Shown here in pieces: positions 10,202 to 21,750 of a stretch of 64,000 nucleotides of DNA (position 1 is the first letter of the stretch; the number at the start of each line of letters is the position of its first letter). Origin of the DNA: Symsagittifera roscoffensis (taxonomy: Eukaryota; Xenacoelomorpha; Acoela; Convolutidae); contig NC_087070.1 of NCBI RefSeq assembly GCF_963678635.1, positions 54,538,617 to 54,602,616 of the forward strand, written 5' to 3'. The notes beneath the pieces were generated by a model. The model was not told the DNA's origin. It ran no database searches and worked only from the letters and a program-made list of their open reading frames with translations. The position numbers were made by a program, and so were the translations under genes.

Positions 10202-12175
10202 AGTAATTTCAGCTTGTTCTAGTTTATCTACTAATTTTCGAAAACCTATATCGGGTTCTCGAATTGAAGGTGAACGTGATGCTCTCTTTTTTTTGCAATT
10301 TTAGGTAGTTGTGGTGTTAGAGTCTTCATTAAAACTTCTGTCATTTTCGTATTTTTTTTAATCATGCGTAATGAGGGAATATGTTTTTCGTACTAATGTT
10401 TCAATTTTAACTGCAACTTGTTTGATTGTTTCGTTGGGGAGTCTACGATTTTCATTGCACAAGACTCTTAAATTAGGTTTATTTCTTTTAGAGTCGGATA
10501 TTTTTGAAAATTGTTGTGTGATTCTTTTCCAGTCTGATGTAATATCTATAGCTAAAACTGAAAATCAATTTTGGGCTGCGCCATCAAGTGCGGTTTGGAT
10601 TACAGCTGTACATCTGTGTATCTCATTTTGATGAAGTTGTGTACTTATTGATTGAAGTCCTTCAGTTAAAATTAAATTTGCTGTAACTACATTCAAACAG
10701 TCTTCGACTGAGTATTCAGGGTCTGTTCCTGTGAATACAATTAGTGGTTTATTTGAAAATATAGATGATTCACCCATAAGGTATGGATTCATAGTCATTT
10801 GGAGTGATTCTGCTGTATTTGGTATTTGAGAAAAATTGTAAGTTGGGTCTTTGTGATTTCATGTTGTTGTAGACAAAATGGTTATGGAATTTCATTTTCC
10901 ATTTGATTTGGTTGGTAGTGTTGTAAAAACATAGGAGATTGTGATTGAAAATTATTATGGTATGATGCTGAGTTTTGTCTTTGAGGAAAGGGTTGTCTTG
11001 ATTGTCGTGTTTGTTCACTTCGTGTGTAAGGTTAAAAATTATCTGGTTGATAAATAGGATCTGGTTGATCAAAATTGCAATTGTTGTCTGGTGGATTTTT
11101 ATAAGAAGCTTGTTGGTTTTGGTTAACATAATCTTCATATTCTGAAGAGTATTGATGATTTCTCGTGAATTGTTTATTGGTTATGTTTTTGTTTTGAAGA
11201 AAGAATGGAAAATTTTCGCTACGGTCTGTTGTAGTTCGTTGTTGATCACCAAAGAAAACTGAGTGGGGGACGTGTTGTGGTATCTGTTGATTGTAAGATT
11301 GTTTTTTTTGGCTGATTTTGATTGTTGATATAGGAGGGTTTTGTTATTTGTCTTTTTGTAAAAAAAATCGTAATTATGATCCGAAAATTTATTTCTATTC
11401 GAAGGTTTTTATTAATTTGCATGTCGTGGTTCTGTTATTGGTCTATATGTTTGGCAATTTTTTTTGTGAATATTTCGGAACAACAGATGGTTTTACTGTT
11501 GATTGGATAGTTGTCTGTGGGAAAGGAGTATTTTTATTATGTGGCATAGTGAGTGGAGGATGGATGGGAGAAACGCTTTGTTGTATTGTTGTAGGCATTG
11601 TTTCAACTATTTCATTGTTGCTAAAGTGTGATGGGATTTGACTAAATTGTCGTGTAAGGTCTCTTGTTGCGTTTAAGTTTTCTTGTGTGTTAATGATTGT
11701 GGAAATTAAACTATTATTTTCTTCTCTATCATTGAACATGCGTTATAATTTGAAGGTCTTGCATCAATAGTAAGTGGAATAACTCTTACATAATTTTTAT
11801 CTACAGAAAAAGTTGTGATTGCTGCACTTGATATATCGGTTGGAATATTAATGAAAGAGGGATGAGACCATTTGGGGTCCCAAACAGAATCTGTTTGATC
11901 GGCTAGTTTGGTTTCATCACTCGAATTTTATAATCGAAAACATTTTCTTGATGTTGAAATGAAATCTATATTGTGAACAAAACAATCGATTAAGAGCCAT
12001 TCTACTATTCAATGTAACTCACATTTCACGTCTTGTGATATATCAGTTTTAGTGAGGTTTTCACGGATTGTATTTAAGAATTTTGAGAAAAGGTATATTT
12101 CTTGTCTTACAACTGAGTGTCGGGAAGTTTGAAATGGATTAATCATTTTGTGTTTCTTTTCATTCTAATTTAGAT
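10202..12175 (-). pseudogene. Element A: Gag N-terminal and capsid-like region
   Basis: Several open pieces on the minus strand correspond to Gag of element B: 10,798-10,565 (capsid-like, VFTGTDPEYSVEDCLN and LDGAAQN), 11,138-10,770 (Asn/Gln-rich linker) and 11,739-11,443 (Pro/Thr/Gln-rich, matching ~36,150-35,940). The N-terminal part continues in pieces to about 12,146, where a Met-containing segment matches B near 36,600. Frameshifts and stops separate all pieces. The PEYSVEDYL-type capsid motif is typical of Ty3/gypsy Gag (retrotrans_gag family). Confidence 0.65.
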
Positions 12176-13740
12176 GCATAAATAGAATAATAGAAAAAAC
12201 ATTGTTTGTAAAGATTGAGTTTCTTCTTTGTGAATTTTGATGTTGTATATATTTTTTGATAAATCTTATTTTTGAAAATTCTGTCATCTGTTTGTATTTG
12301 TTAGGGTTTTTGGTTTGGTTGTGGTGGTAACTTCAATTGTGAATATTCCGTAGTGAGAGGTGATACTACATATGCTTTTAAAAAAGTGATCAAGAATTTG
12401 TTTTTTATACTCATTTCGGGGAACTCCGGTTTGCATGGGCTATTTCCTTTTTCGATTAAACTTACAACTAACTTGTGACAAAATTGTACTTGTACTCGAG
12501 CGGGATCACTTTTGGATGGATAACAAAGGGAAGTATTAAGTCTTCGTCAAAATTTTTGTCGTATTTGATCATTTTCTGTATCTTAGATTTTAATGTGTAG
12601 CTTTCAATGTGTCTTATTGGCTGATTCCAATTGGATAGTCGTACCAGTTTGTTAATATATGATTTTTAATTCTGCGTTTGCCTTTAATTGATGATGATGA
12701 TGTACCTTCTGAGTCAGAAAAAAAAAATTTTTGTTGATCCATTGGGTAATTTTTATCTCAAAAATTCTTGTGAGTCTGAAGTTCTTGTATTGCTGTTGTT
12801 TCTGACTCTGAAACTGCGGTAAGTGTTCTTCAAAGTCTTTTTTTAATATTTCGTTTTTGTTCTGCTATTATTGTCTTTTTCGAGTTTTTCGATTTGATCT
12901 GATATACCCTATTATCTGTTTGTGCGGTGTGGTTACAAGATTGTATCTTTAGTTTCTAATTAAACAATTGTGTAATAAAATTGTTTGCTTTCTGCCTGAA
13001 TTGTCTCTTGACATAAGGTTGTGAATGATGGATGCAGTACTCAAAGGTTAGAGTTTTTATGTCTTAAACTGTTAGTTCATACGGTATACGGTTTTTGTGT
13101 TAACTTAACTTGAAGCATAGATTGTCGTGGTTGGCAGGTTGGAAAGAGAGTTTATCCATTCGTTTAGAATGATTATTTACTTTCTCGTGACTAGGTTTTA
13201 GTATAAGATGAACTAGCTTAATCTTACCTAGTGGTTGGATTTGTAATCAAGGGTTGGATAATATTATATCAATAATCCACCAGGTTCAGGTATAATTAAA
13301 AAACAAAAAGCTAGTTAGGTAATATTTTAGAACTTGCTAAAATTTTTAAGGTTTTAGCCTGGGTCATTCACTATTTTCACTGTTTAACCTAATTAAAATG
13401 GTTATTTTTTTTCAAAAATTTCTAGTAGTACTGGGTCTTTTAAAAGGGTTGGGGAATGAATTGACGTTTGAGGTCGTTAGACATTTTGCTTTATAAGGTG
13501 GGGAGAACAAAGTTAATTTGTTTGATCCAAGGGAGGCCTTGATGATCGGATAGCTTAAGTAAAAAAAAATATATAATTTAAGTTAAGTTAAAGATCCAAG
13601 GGAAGCCTTGACGATCTGATAATTTAAGTGAAACAAAATATTTTTTAAGTTCAGCTACAGATCCAAGGGAAGTCTTGATGATCTGTTTTTAAGTTGAAAG
13701 TGATTTTTTAAAAAACAAAAATAAGCCTCGATAAGTTTTA
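12176..13740 (-). other. Element A leader (5' untranslated) region
   Basis: Homologous in patches to 36,960-38,160 in front of gag in element B, for example the ACTTTCTCGTG(A/G)CTAG and AAGGGTTGGA strings near 13,180 and 13,250, and the GGGGAGAACAAA box at 13,499. No long frame is convincing. It contains the three short direct repeats listed separately. Confidence 0.6.
13524..13685. repeat. Three 26-bp direct repeats in the leader
   Basis: GATCCAAGGGAAGCCTTGA plus ATCTG-type units start at 13,524, 13,593 and 13,660, about 67-69 bp apart, separated by AT-rich spacers. Two more copies of the same unit occur at the equivalent place of element B (38,014 and 38,074). Confidence 0.85.
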
Positions 13741-14040
13741 AATTAAATTTCTATTCGAAGGTTTTTATTAATTTGTCGGTCGTGGTTTTGTTATTGGTCT
13801 ATATGTTTGGTAATACTTTTGTGAATATTTCGGAACAGCAGATGGTTTTACTATTGATTGGGTAGTTGTCTGTGGGAATGGAGTATTTTCATTATGTGGC
13901 GTAGTGAGTGGAGGATGGATGGTAGAAATGCTTTGTTGTGTTGTTGTAGGCATTGTTTCAACTATTTCCTCGTTGTTAGAGTGTGATGGGGTTTGAATAA
14001 CTTGTTGTGTAAGGTCTCTTTTTCCGTTAAAATTAAGTAA
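13741..14040 (-). pseudogene. Second copy of a Gag N-terminal segment
   Basis: Nearly the same as 11,397-11,690: both start at CTATTCGAAGGTTTTTATTAA and encode the MPT(T)TQQSIS-IHPPLT Pro/Thr/Gln-rich piece on the minus strand (open 13,953-13,768). It lies on the far side of the leader, so it belongs to another, otherwise missing element copy or to a local duplication. Confidence 0.7.
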
Positions 14041-15860
14041 TTTTTTATAGAGATAGTTTTATCAATAATATAATTGGTTTATAAATACTAGTCCAGAACT
14101 GGTTCCAGCTCTTCAATGGTTGGTTGCTGGGCTTTTCTGAGAAATTTGTGAAAAACTTTTTTATAATCTCCAGCTTAAATTTTTGCCTTCTTTTTTTGTT
14201 TTTATACTCTTCGTGAGGCTGTAATTTGTAATCAAAATAATATTTTGGAAAAGATGGTCAAATTTCTTCTTTAAAATATTTCAAGATGGATCATTGATGC
14301 AAGCAATCTTTGTATGATTGATTTGATTGTCGTTTGGTTATGATCGTATTTATAGAGCTTTCAATAAATTTTTTGTAACCCTGTTCTACGTCAGTTTAGT
14401 TTCAGTTGAGTTAGTCGCGGTTTAAGCTTCTCATTACAAGTTAGTTTGTGGGTTTGGATTTTGCTGACAGTTGTTGCAGCGTCAAAGCTGATGATTGGGG
14501 ATTATTTTTTGTTTTCCAGGGTGTAGGTCCTCACTAGTGTTGGTGGTGATGCGGGGAGCGGGTTGGTGGGAAAAACAATTTTTGAGTCGAGGTTAAGGTT
14601 GGTCTTCCTTAGAATTTAGCTTATTGCAGAATTGTGAGGATTACCCGGGTTCCAAATCTTCATTGAAAAAAAAAATTATCCAAAAATTACTTTATTTCAA
14701 CAAAATCTTTCACTCTCTTCAATTGAAATTTATTTTCCATTCGCTGGAACGTTTTAGTGTTTTAATTTTTTATTTTCGTTTTTGCCTGCCAGTTGCAATA
14801 GTTGAAAAGTTTAAACGAACTTATTTAGCTTGAATTAAAGTTTAGCGCGGCTTTTTTTCAATCACGTGGAAAGGAGAAACTTGGGCGTGTTCGCTGATTA
14901 CTGCCGCATGGTCTCAATTAGGTATCTACTGACCGCTTAGTCCGAAATCAGTTCTACTGATGTTACAGATGCTTCAAGGGATGGGACACATTTAGTAGAA
15001 GCAGTAACCGTAAAGTGAATCTTGTATTTCATTTGATAAAACGGGCAATGCTTCGTAATTCAAATGGGTTTGTTAACTGTCCCCTCACTGTATCTTTTGC
15101 TTCATGTTGAAAATTTTGTTTTATGCATAATTACTATAAACATTGCGAACTTTTTTTTCTGCTCCAAAAATCATTTTAGTTGATCTGAAAAAGTGTGAAA
15201 ATCCAGGTCTCCAAAACCAGTTTTCTCCGACCCTTCCCCGTCCAAAAAAATTCTAGATCCGCGTTTGAAAAAATTTATCAATACCAAGCCCTTTTTCAGA
15301 CAATGGTGAAACTTATTGCTAAGAATGTATGCAACCAAGGCAATAAAAACGAATAAGTGTTGTTTCATTTCTGAAGAATGCGACAAAATATTTTCAAAGT
15401 ATGTGAGCTACGTTTTCGATTTTTAAACTCAGCTTTTTGAAAAAAAAGTTTGTTATACCATGAGAAAGATATCGCTGTCTGGAGTTCAGTTTTTCACCTG
15501 TGGCCACTTTCTGTAAAGTTATGGTGCACTGACAGTTGCTATTAGCAAATTACAACACCTTTTAGCGGTAAACGAAACCAATTCAATTTGAATTCAGGTG
15601 AACAATTTGATCTACTTAAAATGATACGAGATGCGATACGTCATTCTTTGTGTCCATTTTTTCATCAAGTGTTTAAATAATATTTTTAAAACAAAAATTT
15701 TTCGTCGGTTTCTAGGAGAAGTCAAAACACTAAGGGATTTGTCTTGATATACGAGCAGTCTTGTTATTATTATGAAGACTAATCGAAGAAAATTAATTGA
15801 GAAATATTAAATTTTACTCCAATTCAAAATATTCAAACTTAACCATTACAAGACCAAACT
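14041..15860. other. No recognisable gene
   Basis: AT-rich DNA with only short chance frames (for example 14,624-14,833 plus and 15,171-15,386 minus) that show no codon pattern or motif. A possible LTR of element A was looked for here and not found. Confidence 0.5.
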
Positions 15861-15869
15861 GTGCATTCT

Positions 15870-16475
15870 GTGCATTTTAAATGGATTCCGCAACAGACCA
15901 AAATCTGATTTGTTGCGGAATCCGCTACATTGCTACTTTTATTTGATCTTCTTTGCTGTTTTGGATTCCACAAACAAATACTTAAAACATTGTACAGCTC
16001 AAAAACGCTCCAAAAATAGGCGTTTTTGTGGAATCCGCAACTGTATTTGCGGAATCCAGAACAATTTTTGGAATCCATAAACAAATAATAAGACATGTGT
16101 ATAGTTGCATTGAGCTGTTGCGGAATCCGCAACTGTAAGCGGAATCCGCAAATTGTAAGTGGAATCCGCAAAATGTAAGTGGAATCCGCAAATTGAAAGT
16201 GGAATCCGCATTTTGCTTGCGGATTCCACTTAAAATTGCAGATTCCATTTACATTTTGCGGATTCCACTTTCATTTTATGGAATCAACTTACAGTTGTGG
16301 AATCCAGAACAACTAGCTATATTAGCTTATTGCGGAATTCGCAACAAAACAAATGTACCGATAAAATTTACGTTACAGGCATTTGTACGCGGAATCCGCG
16401 AAACTTTTGTAAATAGAATACACTCAAGTTTTGGAACAAGTTCAAAGATTTGTCTCTGGAATCCAGGAACGACAC
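15870..16475. repeat. Cluster of GGAATCC near-palindromic repeats
   Basis: About 18 copies of GGAATCC or its complement GGATTCC in ~600 bp. The fullest form is TTGCGGAATCCGCAA, a palindrome broken only at the centre base. From 16,118 to 16,205 they form a tight tandem array with ~20-bp period (TGGAATCCGCAAATTGTAAG type). At ~16,215 the orientation flips, so 16,118-16,215 and 16,216-16,310 form an imperfect large inverted repeat. Several apparent frames on both strands are by-products of this repeat. Confidence 0.9.
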
Positions 16476-17129
16476 AAAATTGTTCGCCTTTTCAGCGAGC
16501 AGTTTGGCCTCGTAATGACTCAACACCAGATTTTAAATAAAAACGCTCATAGTTAAAAATAAAAGTTACTTAAAATTGATTTCCGGATGCCTTGAATTGC
16601 AAAATTTTTCTTCTAGTCGCTCTAGTCGCGAAGCAAAAATGAGGTTAAACTGAGTGGCGCAGTTCTGCGCTCAATAGAAAGTAAATTAAAGATACAAGCT
16701 TTACAAAATGCTCTTGAATGGGAGTTTTAGCAAAGAATTCCCCATCAACAGATCTGAAAAAGTATTGGATTCCAATGCAAGTTAGTCGATCCCATTGGAA
16801 AATATTTAAGCTTTCACTACTGAATTCCACATCCAATAAATCTACTGAAAATAATAGCAGAGATTTCCACAACAAAAGCATTTACTAATTTCTGGCCATT
16901 ATTTAAGCTGGGCTGCGATAAGTAAACCGATCGGTGAATAAATTGACAGATCATTAAGCCAATATACGATATAAGTACATCAACTGCGGAATTAAAGATT
17001 AATAATTAGTTTTTTTCTGAGGTAGATCGAAAACCTTTAAACAGTGGAGTTCGAAGTTTGACAAATTAAAACAGTGACATATCCAGAATTTCAATTTTTG
17101 TTGTGAGGATAAAAATTGTCAAACTGTAC
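16476..17129. other. No recognisable gene; left flank of element B
   Basis: Unique-looking AT-rich DNA up to the target-site duplication. A minus-strand frame at 16,881-16,645 has no recognisable motif. Confidence 0.5.
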
Positions 17130-17133
17130 AAAT
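17130..17133. repeat. Target-site duplication AAAT (left)
   Basis: The four bases AAAT abut the left LTR and recur immediately right of the other LTR at 39,155-39,158. Four-base duplications are typical of errantivirus-like and many other Ty3/gypsy integrases. In AT-rich DNA a 4-base match can arise by chance, so this supports but does not prove the boundaries. Confidence 0.65.
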
Positions 17134-17542
17134 TGAGTTAATATGGTTTGGTTAACTCATAGAGTAATTTCGGATAGGGTACACCGTCTGCTCGTCACAC
17201 TATCTTATTTTCGGCCGGATAGATTCGTGCAACTTCTTAGTCTAATACCGATCCTAATCTTACTCTTATATCTACTAGTCTCAGGGTGTTTAACTAGTCT
17301 CTGCTAGGCTCAATAGATCTAGGGTATACTGGCTTATTGCGGCAGCTGAAGTTCTCTTGGAGAGGCAACTAATTTCTAAGTTAAATTCAAATCTCTCTGG
17401 TGCTGAAATTACAAGTAATTTCAGCACTTACAAATAAGTGGGTTGTTAGTTGGATGGATTATGATTGGTTAATATTAAATACTTTACAGTGGTAAAATAT
17501 CTAATTTATCCAATAATAAAATGTAGTTTAGATCAGGTTCCA
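17134..17542 (-). repeat. 3' LTR of element B
   Basis: 409 bp, TGAGTTAATATGG...GATCAGGTTCCA on the plus strand, matching 38,746-39,154 and 41,555-41,963. On the element's coding strand it starts TGGAACCTG and ends TTAACTCA. It contains a 13-bp inverted repeat with 2-base spacer at 17,400-17,427 and a TATA-like TAGATATAAGAG box (coding strand, near 17,270) that could be a promoter element. Confidence 0.85.
17400..17427. promoter_or_regulatory. Perfect inverted repeat inside the LTR
   Basis: GTGCTGAAATTAC, two bases, then its exact complement. It is conserved in all three LTR copies (39,012-39,039 and 41,821-41,848). As DNA it could bind a dimeric factor; as RNA it would form a strong hairpin. 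Which applies cannot be told from sequence. Confidence 0.6.
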
Positions 17543-19122
17543 CCCATCCGGGTTTACAGAGTTTTTTAGAACTATCTTTCTTCTCTGCAATTTGAAGGAT
17601 GGATGATGAACGTTGATATTAGGCGAACATCATTTTCTTATCCGGTTCTTCTTGAAGAAGAACGTTCCAGGACGCTGGAATTATGGATAGGAAATTGGTA
17701 TGTCGTCATTCGACAACGACTGTGATCCCCAATGAAATCAATCCGATTTCGAAATGGTTTGCTATGACAGTTTTTTCTGTATTATGTAGAGAACTTGTTT
17801 TGTGTGCAACCTCGTCTGGGAATGACGTGAAGATCGTGTGTGGAAGGGATGCCTTGTAACTCGGATCTGTACGTATAGTTGAGCATCGAGGTGGTCATTG
17901 GTCTAGTTCAATGAAGTCCTTTTCTGCGAAGTCAAGTCATACTCTAAATCCTTTGAGTCGTGATTGTGGACGGCATGTCGGTTGTGTTTAGCCATTCTTT
18001 TATTCGAGTGTGATGGTGTCATCTAGTCTTTGGATGTTCGTCTTTGTTGTTATGTATGATCTATATACTGCAAGGTATAATTTACATTTTATAAAATTAT
18101 GTTAGTTCGGTTTTTTAATCATGAATTTAGTTAGTCGTTTTCACAAAAGCGTTTTGTTTTAGTTCAGTTATTTGGAAGAGTTACTCACCCTTGAGTACCT
18201 CTTATTAAAAATAGAAGTGTGGTCACAAAGCGTGGATGTAGCGCGGCGGCTATAGAGCATGCTCAGGACGTCCTCTCTGGTGGGTTAGGCCAGGAGTGGG
18301 AGGATGATTGCATGCTGTTTCTTTGAGAGGTCCTGTTATGTGATAACGTTTTATGTTGGTCTTTCTTATGTTACTTTGGTTGTGTCCTTTTTTCAAAAAT
18401 CAAATTGTTTTTGGTATGGATTTGTTTTGCGACTTTTTTGTGTTTTATTAATTTTTTCTTAGACTTTATAATAGTCTTCAAAAGAATAAATTATCCAGTT
18501 TTAAGCTGGGTTAATCCGGTTTGGGTACCGTTGGTTTTCTTTTCTTAGTCATGCTGTTATTTTATGATTTGTCGTGTTTAGTGGGCTGCGTTGGTTAGTT
18601 TGGTTTAGTATATAATTCCTTTCCAACCGGGTTAAAGGAAAGTTTGAAACTTGTTATTGCGTGTTAGAGTTGTTGATAGTGAAAGCTTGAAACTCAAAAT
18701 CATTATTTAAACAATTCTTCGTGGGCGAGCTGTGCGAGTTTGGATAGAATTCTTGTGCGAGTTAAATGAAAATATTGAAAAGGTTAGTACTGCTTTCTCA
18801 TTTTATCAATTTATTGCATAGAATTTGAATTTTACTGCGTTTTGGGGAAATTTAAAATTATAAATTTTCATCGTATTTAATTTTACTGCTTCGTGAGGAA
18901 ATAATTTATAAATGAAATTACTACATTTTATATGAATTTTACTACATTATTTAGTGCAAGAAATTAATGAGTTTGAAGATAATTTAACAAATTTGTATTT
19001 TTTTTCTGCTTTGTAGGTGATCGTGGTGTGAAGACTAGAAATATACATCAAACATTGATAAAAAATGGTTAGTACTAATTTAAATTTTATTAGTTAAGAG
19101 TATTTCAAATTATACTTGCCTG
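17543..19122. other. Element B 3' untranslated region
   Basis: The coding strand just before the 3' LTR reads CCCGGATGGG, a short purine-rich stretch in the place of a polypurine tract. No convincing frame was found. The part at 18,420-18,660 is homologous, inverted, to 1205-1520. Confidence 0.5.
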
Positions 19123-20027
19123 TTAATCATCTGGGAAAAAGCCGTGGGGGAAAATATCGTGTATCATATCTGATGTTGTTAGTAATTTGGCTAGTATGCG
19201 TATGAAGTTTTTAGTTTGTAGCAGTGGCCAAAGCAATTGAAGTGCTTTAATGGTGTTTAGTTCTTCGGTGCCAACTGCAAACTCATAAGGTGTGTTTTGA
19301 ATGAGGTCATATATTTTATGATTATATTTAGTATTGTGAATGAATTCTAATATGGGTATTTCAATAGGCTGGATAAATTCATGCGGGATAAGGAAGGGTC
19401 TGGATTCTTCGGCATTAAAGGTCTTCGTGATGGGACAGAATATATACATTTGGGTAACTGGGTCATAGTTGGAGAGGATGCCGTGGAGGTTAGTATCTTT
19501 GATGCAATATGGAAAATTAAGGAAAAATGGTGACGTGTACTTTGAACTAAGAAACTGAAATCGATGATGAGGTTGTCTTGATGGGGTATGCAAATCAAAA
19601 TGATTTTATATAAAACGATAGTATGTATATGTGTGGGTTTGTTTAGTGCGTAACATAATATCGTGGGAACAGTGCAAATTGCGTTCCTGTGGTGAAAGAA
19701 AGTGAAAGGTTAGTGAGAATAACTGAAATTTATCATAAAAGCTCTCGTATGCTTGAATATCAGCTAGTGATTCTGAAATAATGTGGTCATTCTTTCTATC
19801 AAAAATATTAAGTATGATGTTTTGATGAAAAATTTTTCCGTTCGTTGCGGGTTTGCGAAGCGGTCTTCATCTAAAAATTGGTCTTGATTAGGGCGGATGA
19901 TATTATGATCGTAGTATTCTATTGCAAATTCGTTAGCTCGGGGTGCAGTGAATGTTTTTAGTAATTTTTTATATCCAACGTAAGTAAATTGTCGAGGTGT
20001 TTGTGTGGTGGTGAGTCTTTTTAACAT
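19123..20027 (-). pseudogene. Unrecognised globular protein, last ORF of element B
   Basis: Two open pieces, 20,027-19,764 (87 codons) and 19,593-19,123 (156 codons), joined by a stretch that stays protein-like in another frame, so this is one ORF broken by stops or shifts. It is rich in F, Y and H with a balanced composition (IYDLIQNTPYEFAVGTEELN, LWPLLQTKNFIRIL), unlike the low-complexity ORF in front of it. I do not recognise a family; there is no signal peptide or membrane segment. It may be the C-terminal half of the Ser/Pro-rich protein encoded just upstream (20,923-20,486), as the frames run on with few interruptions. Confidence 0.5.
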
Positions 20028-20485
20028 GTCTTTGTTTTTTTTCTATGCTGTTTGAGTATTAGTTAGTGGTAGGCAAAGGGGGCTAGTAAAATTATAATAA
20101 GCTGTCCAATGAAGTGTTGGCATTAAAACATGTTCATCTTAAAAATTGCGTGTGTCATTAGTAGCGTTAGGTGTGTTTAATGTATATTGCGGAAATGAGG
20201 GTAAGGTGATTGCAAGAAAATTTTTTGTGTTTGTATGTTGCGGGTGGTTAATATATTTGCGGGCTGTTCCGGGTTTGGTCGGGAATGTGTGATTTGGAAT
20301 TTTTCGTGTAAAAGTGCGATAAACTCTGTGAGTGCTAGTGGGCGTTTCGGTGGATGTGGATGATTGTGTGAATGATGGAGTGTAAGCTGAGGAGGGTGTG
20401 GGAGTAGGTGGATTTGAGGATGTTAACGTGGATGGTAGTTGATGTATTGAAAGGGTGTTGGGGTGTTTTAATTGTTGTTGTAAAG
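20028..20485 (-). pseudogene. Continuation of the Ser/Pro/Thr-rich ORF, copy 1
   Basis: Matches base for base, with a few changes, the second half of the intact 293-codon frame at 22,632-21,751 (TPSSAYTPSFTQSSTSTETP region, then RVYRTFTRKIPNHTFPTKPG). Here the frame is broken by a shift near 20,510 and a stop near 20,140. The globular ORF begins directly after it. Confidence 0.6.
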
Positions 20486-20923
20486 TTATAAAATTATGGA
20501 GCTCCTGGGAAATTTGGGGGTATCTGGGGAATTATTATATGATCTGTCGGAATGAAGTGGAGAATAGGTTGGGGTTACTTGGGAAGCGTAGGAAGGAGTG
20601 GAAACGGATGGGAGTGGATGATTAGATGGGATTGGTTGAAAAGGAGGTTTGGAAAAAGCTGAGGAGTTGGTCTGGGTATAATTTGAGGGAGATGGTTCGG
20701 AGTCTGCAAATTCGTCGGGGGTCTCTACATTAGAGTTATTAAATTGTGAGGTAGAATATAAAAGTGAAAAATCTGAGTTAGTATCAGAATTCGTGCTTGA
20801 TGGTATATTAATAATCGGAAAATCGGGTGGTGGGAAAGCAAAAAGTGGTATGATTGGGATTGGAGTTTGGAGGTTGGCTGGGTGGGTATTTGAGCGATGG
20901 AGGGATCCAAGTTGTTGGCTCAT
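20486..20923 (-). pseudogene. Ser/Pro/Thr-rich protein, copy 1 (truncated)
   Basis: 145 codons: MSQQLGSLHRS start, then a low-complexity S/P/N/T-rich region (SNTDSNSDFSLLYSTSQ, PSNHPLPSVSTPSYASQ), cut by a frameshift at SPDTPKFPRSS. It is the duplicate of the complete version at 21,751-22,632. No known domain; it is likely disordered. The start overlaps the 3' end of the small membrane-protein ORF in another frame. Confidence 0.6.
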
Positions 20924-21000
20924 CGTGGGCTAAAAAAATGTTTATTTTGAGATTGAAAAGTGGTGGTGTGAGGTTCTTCTATAATTTGTTCATATGTATT

Positions 21001-21369
21001 TTAAATTTGTGAATGATGTGGTATTATGTGTTGGATGGGACGGGGGTTTCGAAGGTTTCGAAAATTACGGGGGGGAACTAATGATAATGGATGGTTTTGT
21101 GGTAGGGTTGGTATCTGTGGTGCTGTAGGTGTTGTATCTACATTATTATGTTCTTCATTGTACGTGTTTGGTCTCGTGGATAGTTTTGTATTATATTCTT
21201 TTATTTGTGCATCTAAAAGTTTTTTGTTTATTGATGATGAAAAAATTCCAAAAAATCCTGCAAATAGTATACGTGCTACACTTGCTTGTCTGTTTACTTG
21301 TGTGTGTATAGCGCATGTGTTATAGATTCCTTTTAACAGTGAGAAAAGAAATCCTAGAAAATTAAACAT
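21001..21369 (-). pseudogene. Small membrane-anchored ORF, copy 1
   Basis: 122 codons. An N-terminal hydrophobic stretch (FNFLGFLFSLLKGIY) and a second one (VARILFAGFFGIF) precede a Pro-rich polar tail. Its start codon lies just after the stop of the envelope-like piece at 21,373-21,630. It may be the transmembrane end and cytoplasmic tail of the glycoprotein rather than a separate gene. Confidence 0.5.
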
Positions 21370-21372
21370 GGC

Positions 21373-21630
21373 CTATAAGATAGTTAATTTTTCTAAAATG
21401 TAATAGGGCCATCCTAGAAAAGCTAGAATTTCGTTTTTTAAGGTGACAAAACAGAAAATATTAATAGGTGAAATATCTTGTGGTCTGTATTTTTCACCGT
21501 TTAAATATATGTAGTCTTTGATATCTTTAAAATATCCGCTATAGTCTTGCGTATAAATGTCTGCGAATCCTGCGGTTTCGGCAAGTTTTCTTAAATTCTG
21601 GTCAATTGATTGTCTTTGTATTGTGTCCAT
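21373..21630 (-). pseudogene. C-terminal piece of the envelope-like protein, copy 1
   Basis: Duplicate of the last 85 residues of the frame at 23,119-23,880, cut off by the tandem-duplication junction at ~21,749. It ends with a hydrophobic segment (FCFVTLKNEILAFLGWPYYIL). Confidence 0.6.
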
Positions 21631-21750
21631 TTGTGTTAATAATTCCTGAAACTGTTGTGTTCTAGTGTGATGCTGGATGTCTGATTTAGAATATATTCCG
21701 ATTGATTGTAAATCAATATTTGGATTACGAGCAATGGCTCTGATGCTTTT

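Larger units (their letters stand above)
20038..21748. repeat. 1.7-kb tandem duplication, copy 1
   Basis: Starts at TTTCTATGCTG and ends at GCTCTGATGCTTTT, then starts again at 21,749. Offset between copies is 1708 bp at the left and 1746 bp at the right, because the second copy carries about 38 more bases near 22,750-22,800. The ends share a few T residues. Confidence 0.88.

Noticed and set aside
14041-15000. A 5' LTR for element A
   Set aside because: Looked for a TG...CA repeat shared with the left part of the window or the 409-bp LTR and found none.
15870-16475. CRISPR-like array
   Set aside because: Repeats are near-palindromic, alternate in orientation and have irregular spacing; the sequence is clearly animal DNA.
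15839-16540. Several frames with ADSAT, RIPL and GFHL repeats on both strands
   Set aside because: Produced by the GGAATCC repeat read in different frames; no independent coding evidence.
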